From Collinsella sp. AF20-14LB (GTDB lineage Bacteria > Actinomycetota > Coriobacteriia > Coriobacteriales > Coriobacteriaceae): a DNA stretch of 44,996 bases. The notes under the pieces were generated by a model, which ran no database searches, had not been told where the DNA came from, and was given only the letters and a program-made list of their open reading frames with translations. Positions within the stretch are counted from its first letter, which is position 1; each line of letters opens with the position of its first letter. The translations under genes were made by a program, and so were the position numbers. The stretch covers positions 1-44,996 of the forward strand of contig NZ_QRWD01000020.1 of the NCBI RefSeq assembly GCF_003459505.1, written 5' to 3'. Shown here one piece after another: positions 31,527-39,144 of the stretch.

Positions 31527-32531
31527 CTAGGGGAGCGGGTGCCGATTGTCTCGGGGTTGAAATTGGGTTGCCCACCACGGTCTATCGGACGTGCCTTCAT
31601 GAGGATTGGGAAATGACCGGTAGACCTCAAGCTCCCACTGCCTACGATCCGACTTCGCCACCGCATCCAGAATCAAACCGGTGGCAAGCGCCAGGGCGCA
31701 GAGAAACATCAAGGCCGCGGCGAGAATCGCGGTCGGGAAACGCGGCACGATGCCAGTAGCGGCGAACTCGTGAATGACGGGGAGACCCAGCGCCATTCCA
31801 ACGATGAAAAACAGAAGCGCAACCAGGGAAAAGAACCTCAGGGGTCGGTAGTCCTTGAAAAGGGTGCCGACCATTGCGACGACCTTAATGCCGTCGGACA
31901 GGGTATTCAGCTTCGACTCCGATCCCTCGGGCCGGTCCCGATAGTCTACGGGGACGCTTTGGATGCGCCACCGGCGGTCGACGGCATGTATTGATATCTC
32001 GGTCTCGATTTGGAAGCCGTCTGAAAGAACGGGGAACGTCTTGACGAAGGGCTTGGACATGGCGCGGAAACCCGTCATGACGTCGGCGTATTCGTAGCCG
32101 TAAATCCACTTGATCATGGCGCGGACCAAATCGTTGCCAAAGCCATGGAACGCACGCCTATTCTCCTTGGCGTACGTCCCGTTGGACAGCCTGTCACCGA
32201 CTACCATATCGGCTCGTCCGCTTAGAATCGGTTCACAAAGGGCTTTCGCTGCCTGGGCAGGGTAGGTATCATCGCCATCCACCATGAGGTAGCAGGCGGC
32301 ATCGATATCTCGGAACATCTGCCGGCAGACGTTTCCCTTGCCGTGGCGAGGTTCGAATCGGACGGTCGCGCCGTGCCCCATTGCGATAGCGGCGGTCGCG
32401 TCAGTCGAGTCGTTGTCATAGACGTAGATCGTCGCGGCTGGCAGCTCGCGTTTGAAATCGTCGACCACCTTGCCGATGGTCTGGGCCTCGTTATAGCAGG
32501 GAATGATGACTGCAATCTCGTCTTGATCCAC
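31527..32531 (-). CDS. Family 2 glycosyltransferase with membrane tail (DPM/GtrB-like)
   Basis: 334 aa from GTG 32531 (AGGGAA upstream). GT-A fold: IAVIIPCYNEAQTIGKVVDD, YVYDNDSTDATAA, the metal-binding VDGDDTYPA, and MTGFRAMSK. Two membrane helices near 235-255 and 270-295 match polyprenyl-phosphate glycosyltransferases, which load sugars onto a lipid carrier at the inner face. A partner GT-C enzyme would use it outside; the 8187-9743 protein is a candidate. It follows the 76-aa duplicated genes. Confidence 0.88.
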   Translation of the reverse strand: MDQDEIAVIIPCYNEAQTIGKVVDDFKRELPAATIYVYDNDSTDATAAIAMGHGATVRFEPRHGKGNVCRQMFRDIDAACYLMVDGDDTYPAQAAKALCEPILSGRADMVVGDRLSNGTYAKENRRAFHGFGNDLVRAMIKWIYGYEYADVMTGFRAMSKPFVKTFPVLSDGFQIETEISIHAVDRRWRIQSVPVDYRDRPEGSESKLNTLSDGIKVVAMVGTLFKDYRPLRFFSLVALLFFIVGMALGLPVIHEFAATGIVPRFPTAILAAALMFLCALALATGLILDAVAKSDRRQWELEVYRSFPNPHEGTSDRPWWATQFQPRDNRHPLP

Positions 32532-32544
32532 CCAGAGCACTTCC

Positions 32545-32775
32545 CTATTTGATATCGAGATAGACACACGGAGAACTCCATGCGCCGCCCGCGCGAGTTG
32601 CGATGTCAATATAGCTGCGCTTTGAGCGGATAACCTCAGCCTCGGCTATATCGAGCGGCAGGCGAAATAAATCCTCGTGGTCGATATAGGCCGAGCACCT
32701 CACCCGTCCGCCAGCTCGGATAATCACGAGTTCGTAGACCCTGGTCTCATGTCGGCAGTATTCGATAACGGTCAT
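32545..32775 (-). CDS. Unknown 76-aa protein, tandem paralogue 2
   Basis: MTVIEYCRHETRVYELVIIR ... ACVYLDI-like end (SSPCVYLDIK). Beta-rich, family not recognised. It is the same length as the protein at 32797-33027 and shares start and end, about 60% identity by eye, so a recent tandem duplication created the pair. Confidence 0.75.
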   Translation of the reverse strand: MTVIEYCRHETRVYELVIIRAGGRVRCSAYIDHEDLFRLPLDIAEAEVIRSKRSYIDIATRAGGAWSSPCVYLDIK

Positions 32776-32796
32776 GATCAGCCTCCTTTAACTTCC

Positions 32797-33027
32797 CTAT
32801 TTGATATCGAGATAGACGCATGGGGTATCCTCTAAACCGCCTGACCGGTTCGCGAGGCGAATCCAGCCGCGCTCTGCGCCGACAACCTCGGCATTGGCTA
32901 TATCGGGCGGCAGGCGTAATAAATTCTTGTGTTCGATATAGGCCGAGCACGTCACCCATCCGTTATCTCGGATAATCACGAGATCGCGCCACTTGGCCTC
33001 TTCGCGACAATACTCAATAACGGTCAT
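32797..33027 (-). CDS. Unknown 76-aa protein, tandem paralogue 1
   Basis: MTVIEYCREEAKWRDLVIIR, then CSAYIEHKNLLRLPPDIANA and TPCVYLDIK. Variation versus its neighbour is concentrated in residues 10-25 and 50-70. Its ATG directly follows the stop of the PD-(D/E)XK gene. A pair with variable middles could be an inhibitor or immunity-type module, but this is only a guess. Confidence 0.75.
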   Translation of the reverse strand: MTVIEYCREEAKWRDLVIIRDNGWVTCSAYIEHKNLLRLPPDIANAEVVGAERGWIRLANRSGGLEDTPCVYLDIK

Positions 33028-33729
33028 TTATCTATCCTTTCGAAAATTTCGCCCGCAAATCGGGCAATAGTTGATGGGAATATAAGCGCAGTCGATGCCG
33101 TTGTCGTGGGACATGCTCAAATGCACCCCTTGCGGGTCATTGACCTCGAGTGCGAGCTCTATCCCCTCAATCAGGTCCATATCCCCACAGACATCATCGA
33201 TATCGTTGAGGAGCTTGGCGCGGTACGGGCTGCACCACGGGCAATAGTCGTTCGAAAAGACCCCGCGCGATGTACGGTAGGAGTATGCGCTGTGGTTCAC
33301 CATTCGGAACAGGAGCTCGGAGACGGATGCAATCCGGCTGCTCCCCGGGCCGATCCCGAGGTCGAATTTTTTCTGCAGACGCCCGCGGGCGTCCGGGCAG
33401 AAGACCGCCGCGTCCTTGGGGAGCTGTCGGGTCTCATAGAGCGTCTGGGCGAGATCAGGCGGGCAGACGAGCCAGTTCGCATCGCCCCGGAACGTCAGGC
33501 CGTGTCCGCTCTTGAAGTCATTCATACACGATTTGACCTCGACGAAGACGAATTCACCCCGCTCGATGGATGATGGGAACGGTGAGTTCCGCGCGGGCCT
33601 GAAACCGACAAAATCGACGCGATGGACATCGTCCACCCACACCTCAGACGAGACCAGGGAATACTCGCGGCGCAACCGAGCCAAAACGCGCTCGGACAGC
33701 TCCTCTGTCGTCTCTTCACGCTGTCCCAA
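33028..33729 (-). CDS. PD-(D/E)XK-like nuclease fold with C-terminal zinc ribbon
   Basis: 233 aa from TTG 33729, chosen because AAGGAGG is six bases upstream. The N-terminal half shows the core of a restriction-endonuclease fold: HRVDFVGFRP (Asp39), then FVFVEVKSCMNDF (Glu64-x-Lys66), WLVCPPDLA, as in MmcB-type DNA-repair nucleases. The C-terminal third has CPWCSPY and YCPICGRNF, a zinc ribbon. It may cleave or process DNA; whether it defends the element or repairs it is open. Confidence 0.7.
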   Translation of the reverse strand: MGQREETTEELSERVLARLRREYSLVSSEVWVDDVHRVDFVGFRPARNSPFPSSIERGEFVFVEVKSCMNDFKSGHGLTFRGDANWLVCPPDLAQTLYETRQLPKDAAVFCPDARGRLQKKFDLGIGPGSSRIASVSELLFRMVNHSAYSYRTSRGVFSNDYCPWCSPYRAKLLNDIDDVCGDMDLIEGIELALEVNDPQGVHLSMSHDNGIDCAYIPINYCPICGRNFRKDR

Positions 33730-33740
33730 TTTATGCCTCC

Positions 33741-34055
33741 TTATTCCGCATGGCGTGTATTCCAAGTCTTGAGGGCTGCGATACAGGCGTTGTATTCATC
33801 CTCGCCCTCGATAATCGATTTGCGCTGGGGACCGTCTATCTCGGCGGTGCAACCTCGACATTTGCAGGTGGCAGATGAAAAGTAGAGCGTAGGTACGCCC
33901 TCGACATACGAGGTGGCTCCCTGTCCGTAGGGATAGATAGTCACCTGCCTGCTACCGCAGAACGGACAGGCTTTAGCATCGTCGACATCCATGTAGGAGG
34001 TATTGCGACAGCCGATAAAGGCCGTCCGTTCCAGTTTGTATCTACGCTTCGGCAT
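33741..34055 (-). CDS. Lar-like zinc-ribbon protein
   Basis: 104 aa. ACPFCGSRQVTIYPYGQ, then CKCRGCTAEIDGPQ, an acidic run, and ALKTWNTRHAE: the two Cys pairs and closing W-N-x-R of Lar-type anti-restriction proteins. Overlaps the upstream Lar-like gene by 14 bases; its stop lies 11 bases before the nuclease start. Confidence 0.7.
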   Translation of the reverse strand: MPKRRYKLERTAFIGCRNTSYMDVDDAKACPFCGSRQVTIYPYGQGATSYVEGVPTLYFSSATCKCRGCTAEIDGPQRKSIIEGEDEYNACIAALKTWNTRHAE

Positions 34056-34359
34056 CACTTGCGTCCCTGTAAATCATGGTAGCCGAGTCATTAGGGCGGC
34101 GGGTATCCCATGCCCGCTGCAACTGCTCAAGGGAGTCGTAGCCGCCCATCTCGATCGGACATTTGGCGGCGACAGCCTGCTCGATATCGGTGTGCTCGAT
34201 TTCCCAGCACGGAGCCCCGTCCATCCATGGAGCCCAACGGGGCGCCACCGTGCCGCCGCAGAAGGGGCAAGTCTTGAGCTTTATGGCGTTTCGGCGCTCG
34301 CGAAGCTCCTCGGGCTCCATGCGGGGAAAGGGATCGATCGGGTTTGAATTCGGTTCCAT
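34042..34359 (-). CDS. Lar-like zinc-ribbon protein
   Basis: 105 aa from ATG 34359. KTCPFCGGTVAPRWAPW, a middle Cys (AAKCPIEMGG), and LQRAWDTRRP replacing the usual W-N-x-R. The second Cys pair is incomplete (one Cys near PCWEIEH and one in KCPIEM), so zinc binding may differ. Overlaps the next gene. Confidence 0.65.
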   Translation of the reverse strand: MEPNSNPIDPFPRMEPEELRERRNAIKLKTCPFCGGTVAPRWAPWMDGAPCWEIEHTDIEQAVAAKCPIEMGGYDSLEQLQRAWDTRRPNDSATMIYRDASDAEA

Positions 34360-34458
34360 TCGGATACTGCTTTCTATAGGGGGAATGGCTATCAACTTGC
34401 GTCCCAACGTATGCCGTCCCAGTGGGTGGAGCGGCGCGGCGGGGTCGGCTGCGTGCGA

Positions 34459-34773
34459 TTAGATGCTGAAAACGGCTCCGCAGCCCAGGCAGTACGCGGC
34501 GAAGCGGGTGTGATATGGGATGCCGGTACCGCAATTCGAGCAGGAGGAATGTCCGTTTTTCGACTCGATGGTCGCCGTCGGGCGGGCGATATACGCTGCA
34601 AGCAGTTCGTAGCAGCTGCGCTGGCTCATTGGGTCGAAATCGTCGTCGCAGGTCTCCTGCAGGATGTCCTCAAGGGGACGAGGCGCGGAACTCGATTCGG
34701 ATTCCTCTTTGAGGACCTCTGCGAGTTCAAATCGGTCGCTATCGGAAATATCGACAGCAGTCAGCTGACTCAT
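34459..34773 (-). CDS. Unknown protein with C-terminal zinc ribbon
   Basis: 104 aa: an acidic helical N-terminal half (FELAEVLKEESESSSAPRPL) and a ribbon SSCSNCGTGIPY with YCLGCGAVFSI. Family not recognised. The start shares ATGA with a small upstream ORF. Confidence 0.65.
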   Translation of the reverse strand: MSQLTAVDISDSDRFELAEVLKEESESSSAPRPLEDILQETCDDDFDPMSQRSCYELLAAYIARPTATIESKNGHSSCSNCGTGIPYHTRFAAYCLGCGAVFSI

Positions 34774-34979
34774 ATCGGATCACCAATCTTTTTTATAGGG
34801 TTAGGGAAATTCGCCGGTATGCCCGCCGCGGGGGACTCTATGGCGTGTCGAAGACCATTGTCTGTAGGGAGGGTGAAAAGGGGGTGTGGGGAGTAATGGA
34901 ATTCAACAGAGTCCGCCGCGCCGAGCATGCCGGCAGCTATATGGCGAGGGGGCTGCGGCGCCGTCTTCCACTCAGGCAC
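34770..34979 (-). CDS. Possible small ORF upstream of the zinc-ribbon gene
   Basis: 69 codons from a GTG with no SD, Pro-rich, no recognisable domain. Its stop overlaps the next ATG (ATGA), the only argument for it. It sits partly in one arm of the long inverted repeat. Probably not a real protein. Confidence 0.25.
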   Translation of the reverse strand: MPEWKTAPQPPRHIAAGMLGAADSVEFHYSPHPLFTLPTDNGLRHAIESPAAGIPANFPNPIKKIGDPI

Positions 34980-35094
34980 GTGTCACATAAGGAAGGAAAG
35001 GAGTCAACAAAGGGGGTGTCGGGAAAGCGTGAACCCCGACCCGTGAAATAGAATCGATCAAATACGAGGGAGACGACGCCGCAGCCCCTTCGCC
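34943..35094. repeat. Long inverted repeat, about 23 bp arms
   Basis: GGCGAGGGGGCTGCGGCGCC (from 34943) is repeated inverted at 35072-35094 with about three mismatches, 107 bases apart. The insert has a small GTCGGG/CCCGAC hairpin and no gene. The right arm lies in the 3' part of the mIHF-like frame, so an inserted miniature element could have truncated that gene. Confidence 0.55.
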
Positions 35095-35307
35095 AGCCAA
35101 GGACAAAGGAGCAGGGCCATGGCGGCGGCATAGCCTGATATGACCGCCGCGAAATAAAGAAATGTCGCAAGCAGAGAAGGTGACGGAACCCTGGCGAACC
35201 AAATCGAGCAAGGCCTTGCGCTCCTTTCGGACGGCTGTAGCCTTCTCAAGGTTCGCGCGGCGCTGTTCATCGGTCAGAGCGGGCAGCTTGTTTGCAGAAT
35301 CGGACAT
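34972..35307 (-). CDS. Actinobacterial integration host factor (mIHF), N-terminal part only
   Basis: 111 codons. The first 45 residues (LPALTDEQRRANLEKATAVR, RKERKALLDLVRQGSVTFS) match the N-terminal helix of mIHF, the actinobacterial nucleoid protein that bends DNA for phage integration. The core helix-two-turn-helix (usually ...LPGVGKVRA...) is absent. After residue 46 the frame becomes Pro/Ser/Gly-rich and unlike protein; the +1 frame instead gives a membrane-like segment. A truncated or hybrid gene, possibly broken by the inverted repeat. Confidence 0.55.
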   Translation of the reverse strand: MSDSANKLPALTDEQRRANLEKATAVRKERKALLDLVRQGSVTFSACDISLFRGGHIRLCRRHGPAPLSLAGEGAAASSPSYLIDSISRVGVHAFPTPPLLTPFLPYVTRA

Positions 35308-35311
35308 AGGG

Positions 35312-35596
35312 TCACTCGCTTTCGAATAAATCTTGGTATTGCTCGGGCGTCAACTCGCAGATGAACGCCTTAATTTCAGCGCGGTTCTTGCGAGAGACGG
35401 TGATAAAGGCATAACAGGGAGTCTCGGGGTCATCGGGATTGGGGGCGGTCGCTACCGCGAGTAGCTGACCTGCGTGCCGCAGGGTTTTGGCGATTGTCTT
35501 CATCCCCTTCGGAATGAGAGCGTCTTTGGGCTCCAAGACCCGCTCGACCTGCCAATCCCGAAGCGAGGTTCCGGTAATATCCTCAATCTCGTCCAT
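35312..35596 (-). CDS. Unknown 94-aa protein
   Basis: Not recognised. MDEIEDITGTSLRDWQVERV, then a beta-rich part (YAFITVSRKNRAEIKAFICE). GAAGGG is seven bases before the ATG; the gene begins one base after the stop of the ParA partner, so it belongs to the parA operon. Confidence 0.65.
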   Translation of the reverse strand: MDEIEDITGTSLRDWQVERVLEPKDALIPKGMKTIAKTLRHAGQLLAVATAPNPDDPETPCYAFITVSRKNRAEIKAFICELTPEQYQDLFESE

Positions 35597-35959
35597 TTAA
35601 ATCCCTTCCCTATCGAGTTCATCGAGTGCTTGGATGACGATATCGGTCGCTATCGCCCAAAGATCGCGCATGCGGATGTGGTGGGTGACGGCTGCGACCT
35701 TCATGCGGTCTACTGCCTTGGAATCAATCTTGAAGGAGACTTGCGTCTGGCGCGGGAAATCTGCCGCCGCATACTCCTTGGAGTAGGCCGCTTTAATCGC
35801 AGCCGCCATCCCCTTCACGCATTCATCGCCAAAGGGATAGGGGCCTGCCTGCCTGGCAGTCTCCGCGGGGCGTGCGGACGCACGTCCCGAATGGCGGTTC
35901 AGCATGGCTCGTTTCGCGTCAGCCGTGAGGTCCATGCGATTCTTCGATGGTGCGGCCAT
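35597..35959 (-). CDS. Putative ParA partner, ribbon-helix-helix-like DNA-binding protein
   Basis: 120 aa. A basic, flexible N-terminal half, then QTQVSFKIDSKAVDRMKVAA and RMRDLWAIATDIVIQALDEL, which fits a ribbon-helix-helix fold (strand then two helices). Small RHH proteins directly after parA are the usual centromere binders (ParB/ParG-like) in type Ib plasmid partition. It begins three bases after parA stops. Confidence 0.7.
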   Translation of the reverse strand: MAAPSKNRMDLTADAKRAMLNRHSGRASARPAETARQAGPYPFGDECVKGMAAAIKAAYSKEYAAADFPRQTQVSFKIDSKAVDRMKVAAVTHHIRMRDLWAIATDIVIQALDELDREGI

Positions 35960-35961
35960 GG

Positions 35962-36759
35962 CTACTCGCCGCCCAGATACTCGTCCACAAACTTGCGGAA
36001 CTCGGCCACGGCGGCATCGTTGGGGCGGAAGCCGAACAGCGGCTCCTTGTTGTTCGCCGCGTCCTCAATCGCCTTGTGCTTCATCGGACGCGCCGCGTAG
36101 AGCTTCGTGTGGCCAAGCTCGGCGATTGCGGGAAGCTGCTCGTCGGCGGCGCGGGATGCAACCTCGTCCTTGCTGTACTTGTTGAGCAGGATGCCGTCGA
36201 TATTGAGGTCGGGGTTGAACGCATAGTCGGCTTTGATGGACTCGACGAGGTCGTAGACGTTGCCGAAACCGTTAATCGAGAACATCGACGGCTCGGTTAC
36301 GATAACCACGTCATCTGCCGCGACGAGGGCGTTCAAGGTGGAAAGACCGAGGGACGGGGGGCAATCGATAACGATGTAGTCGTAGACGTCCATCGCAGGT
36401 TCCAAGGCTCGCTTCAGGCGAAACTCGCGGCCGAGGCCTTGAGAGAGGACCGAATCGAGGTCCTTCATCGCGATATCGCCGGCGATAATGTCGCACCCGT
36501 CCATGAACTGGACGCAATCAGAGAGGGATGTCTTGGGCTTCTCGAGCAGATTGAAGACCGTGGGGACGGCAGGAGCGGTCTCGGCCTTCATCCAAGTCGT
36601 GATGTTCGCCTGGGCATCCATATCGATCAGGAGAACGTTGAACCCGCGCTCGGCCATGCCCTCGCAGAGGGCCTTGCTTGCGGTGGTCTTCCCAACCCCG
36701 CCCTTGTTGTTGATTACTGCAATCGTCCTTGCGACCTGCGCCACGCCATCGGCACCCAT
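35962..36759 (-). CDS. parA: ParA-family partition ATPase
   Basis: 265 aa. Deviant Walker A INNKGGVGKTT, Walker A' LLIDMDAQAN, Walker B YIVIDCPPSLG, and the ParA-type ILLNKYS. It should move plasmid copies on the nucleoid, together with the RHH partner next to it. Start at the second of two ATGs, with GGGAGT upstream. There is no N-terminal HTH, so it is a short type Ib ParA. A family-B leader and an extra hairpin precede it. Confidence 0.93.
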   Translation of the reverse strand: MGADGVAQVARTIAVINNKGGVGKTTASKALCEGMAERGFNVLLIDMDAQANITTWMKAETAPAVPTVFNLLEKPKTSLSDCVQFMDGCDIIAGDIAMKDLDSVLSQGLGREFRLKRALEPAMDVYDYIVIDCPPSLGLSTLNALVAADDVVIVTEPSMFSINGFGNVYDLVESIKADYAFNPDLNIDGILLNKYSKDEVASRAADEQLPAIAELGHTKLYAARPMKHKAIEDAANNKEPLFGFRPNDAAVAEFRKFVDEYLGGE

Positions 36760-36818
36760 CATCGGACTCCCTTCGGATTCGTGCGACCCCGAACGGAATT
36801 ACGAACATAGATAGCCTA

Positions 36819-36952
36819 GGTGATGGGCAGCACGCCGCCCGTCACCTTACGATATTTATAGATGTCGCGTAGTCATCTTCCTGTCCGTCATCCAGCGCTT
36901 GGGGAACGCTTTTGACTTAACTATATGATAACAGCCTATCGGCATAATGCAA
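36819..36952 (-). promoter_or_regulatory. parA promoter and leader (family B hairpin plus second stem)
   Basis: TTGCAT (36947-36952) and TATCAT (36925-36930), 16 bases apart, precede AGCG-TTCCCCAAG-CGCT (36894-36910). Further down, GGTGATGGGC/GCCCGTCACC (36819-36846) forms a 10-pair stem with one mismatch. The second stem could be a partition or autoregulation site. Confidence 0.6.
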
Positions 36953-37020
36953 GCATTATCTGAGAACTATCGGCGCGTCGTTAGTATTTGCGTGGGATGG
37001 GTCACATCGGCAAAGAAAAG

Positions 37021-37047
37021 CCCCCGCAACCGTTGTGGCGCGGGGGA
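37021..37047 (-). terminator. Terminator of the flotillin operon
   Basis: CCCCCGC/GCGGGGG stem with CTTTTC following on the minus strand, 45 bases after the 37092 stop. Confidence 0.75.
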
Positions 37048-37091
37048 TAAATGATGCGGGTACTATAAGCGATACGGGTGCACCCGTGAAG

Positions 37092-37469
37092 TTAGAAGAA
37101 TATGAGCCAGACCGTACCCAAGAGCAAGGAAATATATCCTGCGGTCGTCACAAGGAGATCTAAAAAGGCAAGGACGGTCAGCGTGTTGATCTGTGCGGTA
37201 CCGCAGAGAGCCAAGCTCGTAGCGAAACCAAACAAGGGATAGATTGCACAGACTAGGCAGATTGATTCAAGACCTGCCGTCAACAGGGGGTTCACCCCCG
37301 TCAGCTCATCGCGATGCAGCAACCCCATCAGGACGGCAACGATGGCGAGCGCCAGCCAAATCAGAAAGACGCCCGCTTTGATGCCCCTGGTGTCCACTAT
37401 CCATGACAGGGGCATCGCGCAGCCAAGGAAGTCGAGCAGCAAGGCCGAGACGACCAGCAAGATGGCCAT
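37092..37469 (-). CDS. Membrane protein with four hydrophobic segments, unknown
   Basis: 125 aa, almost entirely hydrophobic with about four spans (2-22, 31-51, 68-90, 98-122). Family not recognised. Its first base overlaps the flotillin stop, so the two are co-translated, and it could be the small NfeD-like partner such proteins often have, although no OB domain is present. Confidence 0.65.
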   Translation of the reverse strand: MAILLVVSALLLDFLGCAMPLSWIVDTRGIKAGVFLIWLALAIVAVLMGLLHRDELTGVNPLLTAGLESICLVCAIYPLFGFATSLALCGTAQINTLTVLAFLDLLVTTAGYISLLLGTVWLIFF

Positions 37470-38872
37470 CAGTCAACTGGGCTTTCTGCAGGGTCGGTAT
37501 CGGTATCGGAGCTCGAGATCAGGCCGTTCAGCAGGGACGGCAGGTCGATTCCCGTGCTGTCCTTCAGGCCAGATGCGACCTGGTCGACAATCGAGGTGGT
37601 CTCCTTTACGAGCTTCTGGGCGTTGCCCGATCCGTACATCTTGATGGAATCGACGGCGGTAAGGGGCTTCGCGACCTGCTCGGCCACCTTGGGCATGATG
37701 TCGATATAACGGTTGGCGAGCAGATAGGGGTTCTCCATGCCGTTGTAGGCCTGTGCCTGGGCCTTCACGCCGGCAGCGATGCCCTCTCCCCTGCTCTTCT
37801 CGGATGCGCCGTCAGCCTCGCCCTTCAGGCGCGTGGCCTCGGCCTCGGCGGTAGCCTTCGCCTTGATGCCCTCTGCGTCCTTCTGGGCGGAATACAGTTC
37901 GGCATCAGAGGCGTTCTGGCGCTCGATGCGGGCGGCTTCGGCCTGCTTCGTGCGCTTGTAGAGGTCGGCTTCCGCCGCCTGCTCTGCGGCGTAGCGGTCG
38001 GCCTCGGCCTGCTTCTTCACGGTCGCGTTCAGCTCGCGCTCCCTCACGTCCGCCTGGCGCTCGGCGAGCTCGACCTTCTTGGTCTCCGCGGCGATCTCGG
38101 CCTCCTGCTGGGCGATATAGAGCTCGCGCTGCTTCTCGGCCGTCACGGTGGCCTTCACCATATCGGCCTCGGCCTTCGCCTTGTCGGCCTGCTTCTTGAG
38201 GTCGGCCTGCTTCAAATCGAGCTGGTTCTGGCGGATGGCGACCTCCTCGGCCGCCTTGATCTGCGCCAGCTCGGCCTCCTTCTTGATCTCCGCGGCCTGG
38301 TCGGCGCCCATGGAGCGGATGATGCCCTGGGAGTCGGAGAAGTCCTGAACGTTGAAGGTGCGCAGCTCGAGGCCGAGGTTGGCGAGGTCGTCCTTGGAGC
38401 CGTCGAAGACCTTGGCGTTGAAGCTCTCGCGGTCGCGCATGAGCTCCTTCAAGTCCATCTGACCGATGACCTCTCGCATCTTACCCAGCATCACTTCGGT
38501 GACCTGGCGCGTCATTTCCTCCTTGTCCATATTCAGGTAGTTTTTGGAAGCGGTCTCGATCAACTCGGGGGTTTGGCCGATCTGGAAGTTAGCGACCGCG
38601 CAGGCGTGGATGAGGATTGCATCCTGAGTGGGGATCTCGTTCTCGGTAGTCAGTTGCACCTGCACGGCACCCAAGGACAGGGTATCCACGCGCTGGAGGA
38701 GCGGGATAACGAACGTACCCTTACCGGAAACGCTGCGCATCTGCCCGAATCCAGATACGATCATCAGTTTGTCCGGTGGGCATTTGCGCCAACAGCTCTC
38801 GAACACCATCGCCACGACCAGGATACCGACGATGATGGGGAGCAGGTTGAAGATTACAGATTCGAAGAGCAT
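37469..38872 (-). CDS. Flotillin-like SPFH/band 7 membrane scaffold protein
   Basis: 467 aa from ATG 38872 (AAGGAAG four bases upstream). One N-terminal membrane span (about 8-26), an SPFH domain (about 27-200: PPDKLMIVSGFG, GTFVIPLLQRVDTLSLG, DLANLGLELRTFNVQDF), a long Ala/Glu/Lys coiled coil (about 200-380), and a C-terminal tail. Flotillins (FloT/YuaG) build membrane microdomains. Here it may organise surface or transfer machinery; that is inference. Followed directly by a small membrane protein gene. Confidence 0.88.
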   Translation of the reverse strand: MLFESVIFNLLPIIVGILVVAMVFESCWRKCPPDKLMIVSGFGQMRSVSGKGTFVIPLLQRVDTLSLGAVQVQLTTENEIPTQDAILIHACAVANFQIGQTPELIETASKNYLNMDKEEMTRQVTEVMLGKMREVIGQMDLKELMRDRESFNAKVFDGSKDDLANLGLELRTFNVQDFSDSQGIIRSMGADQAAEIKKEAELAQIKAAEEVAIRQNQLDLKQADLKKQADKAKAEADMVKATVTAEKQRELYIAQQEAEIAAETKKVELAERQADVRERELNATVKKQAEADRYAAEQAAEADLYKRTKQAEAARIERQNASDAELYSAQKDAEGIKAKATAEAEATRLKGEADGASEKSRGEGIAAGVKAQAQAYNGMENPYLLANRYIDIMPKVAEQVAKPLTAVDSIKMYGSGNAQKLVKETTSIVDQVASGLKDSTGIDLPSLLNGLISSSDTDTDPAESPVD

Positions 38873-38941
38873 GCAGCTTCCTTTCTTCAAGGGCGGCTCT
38901 GACAGGGGCCGCCCAGTTATAAACAGTTGTATGTCAGGGGA

Positions 38942-39127
38942 TTACGCCAAGAACTCAATCAGGCGTACGAGCATCATGACGAGCGTGGCGATGCAGGCAA
39001 AGACGCAGAGCGCGAGCGAGAAGGTCCATACACCGTGTAGGATCTCGACCTGCTCGAAGCGGCTCAGGCTATTGAACCCGCCGCCGTACCTCGTCCAAAT
39101 GTCGCGAAGTTTCTCGATAACGTGCAT
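38942..39127 (-). CDS. Small membrane protein, tandem copy 2
   Basis: 61 aa: MHVIEKLRDIWTRYGGGFNS, then one membrane span (about 33-57). Family not recognised. Its SD (AGGAGTGATAG) and first 25 codons repeat those of the next gene upstream, so it is a tandem duplicate. A GGGCGGC/GCCGCCC hairpin (about 38893-38918) follows. Confidence 0.7.
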   Translation of the reverse strand: MHVIEKLRDIWTRYGGGFNSLSRFEQVEILHGVWTFSLALCVFACIATLVMMLVRLIEFLA

Positions 39128-39144
39128 CTATCACTCCTGTGAAA

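Noticed and set aside
37403..38902. 499-codon plus-strand ORF opposite the flotillin gene
   Set aside because: Leu/Gly/Val-rich shadow created by the codon bias of the Ala/Glu/Lys coiled coil on the other strand.
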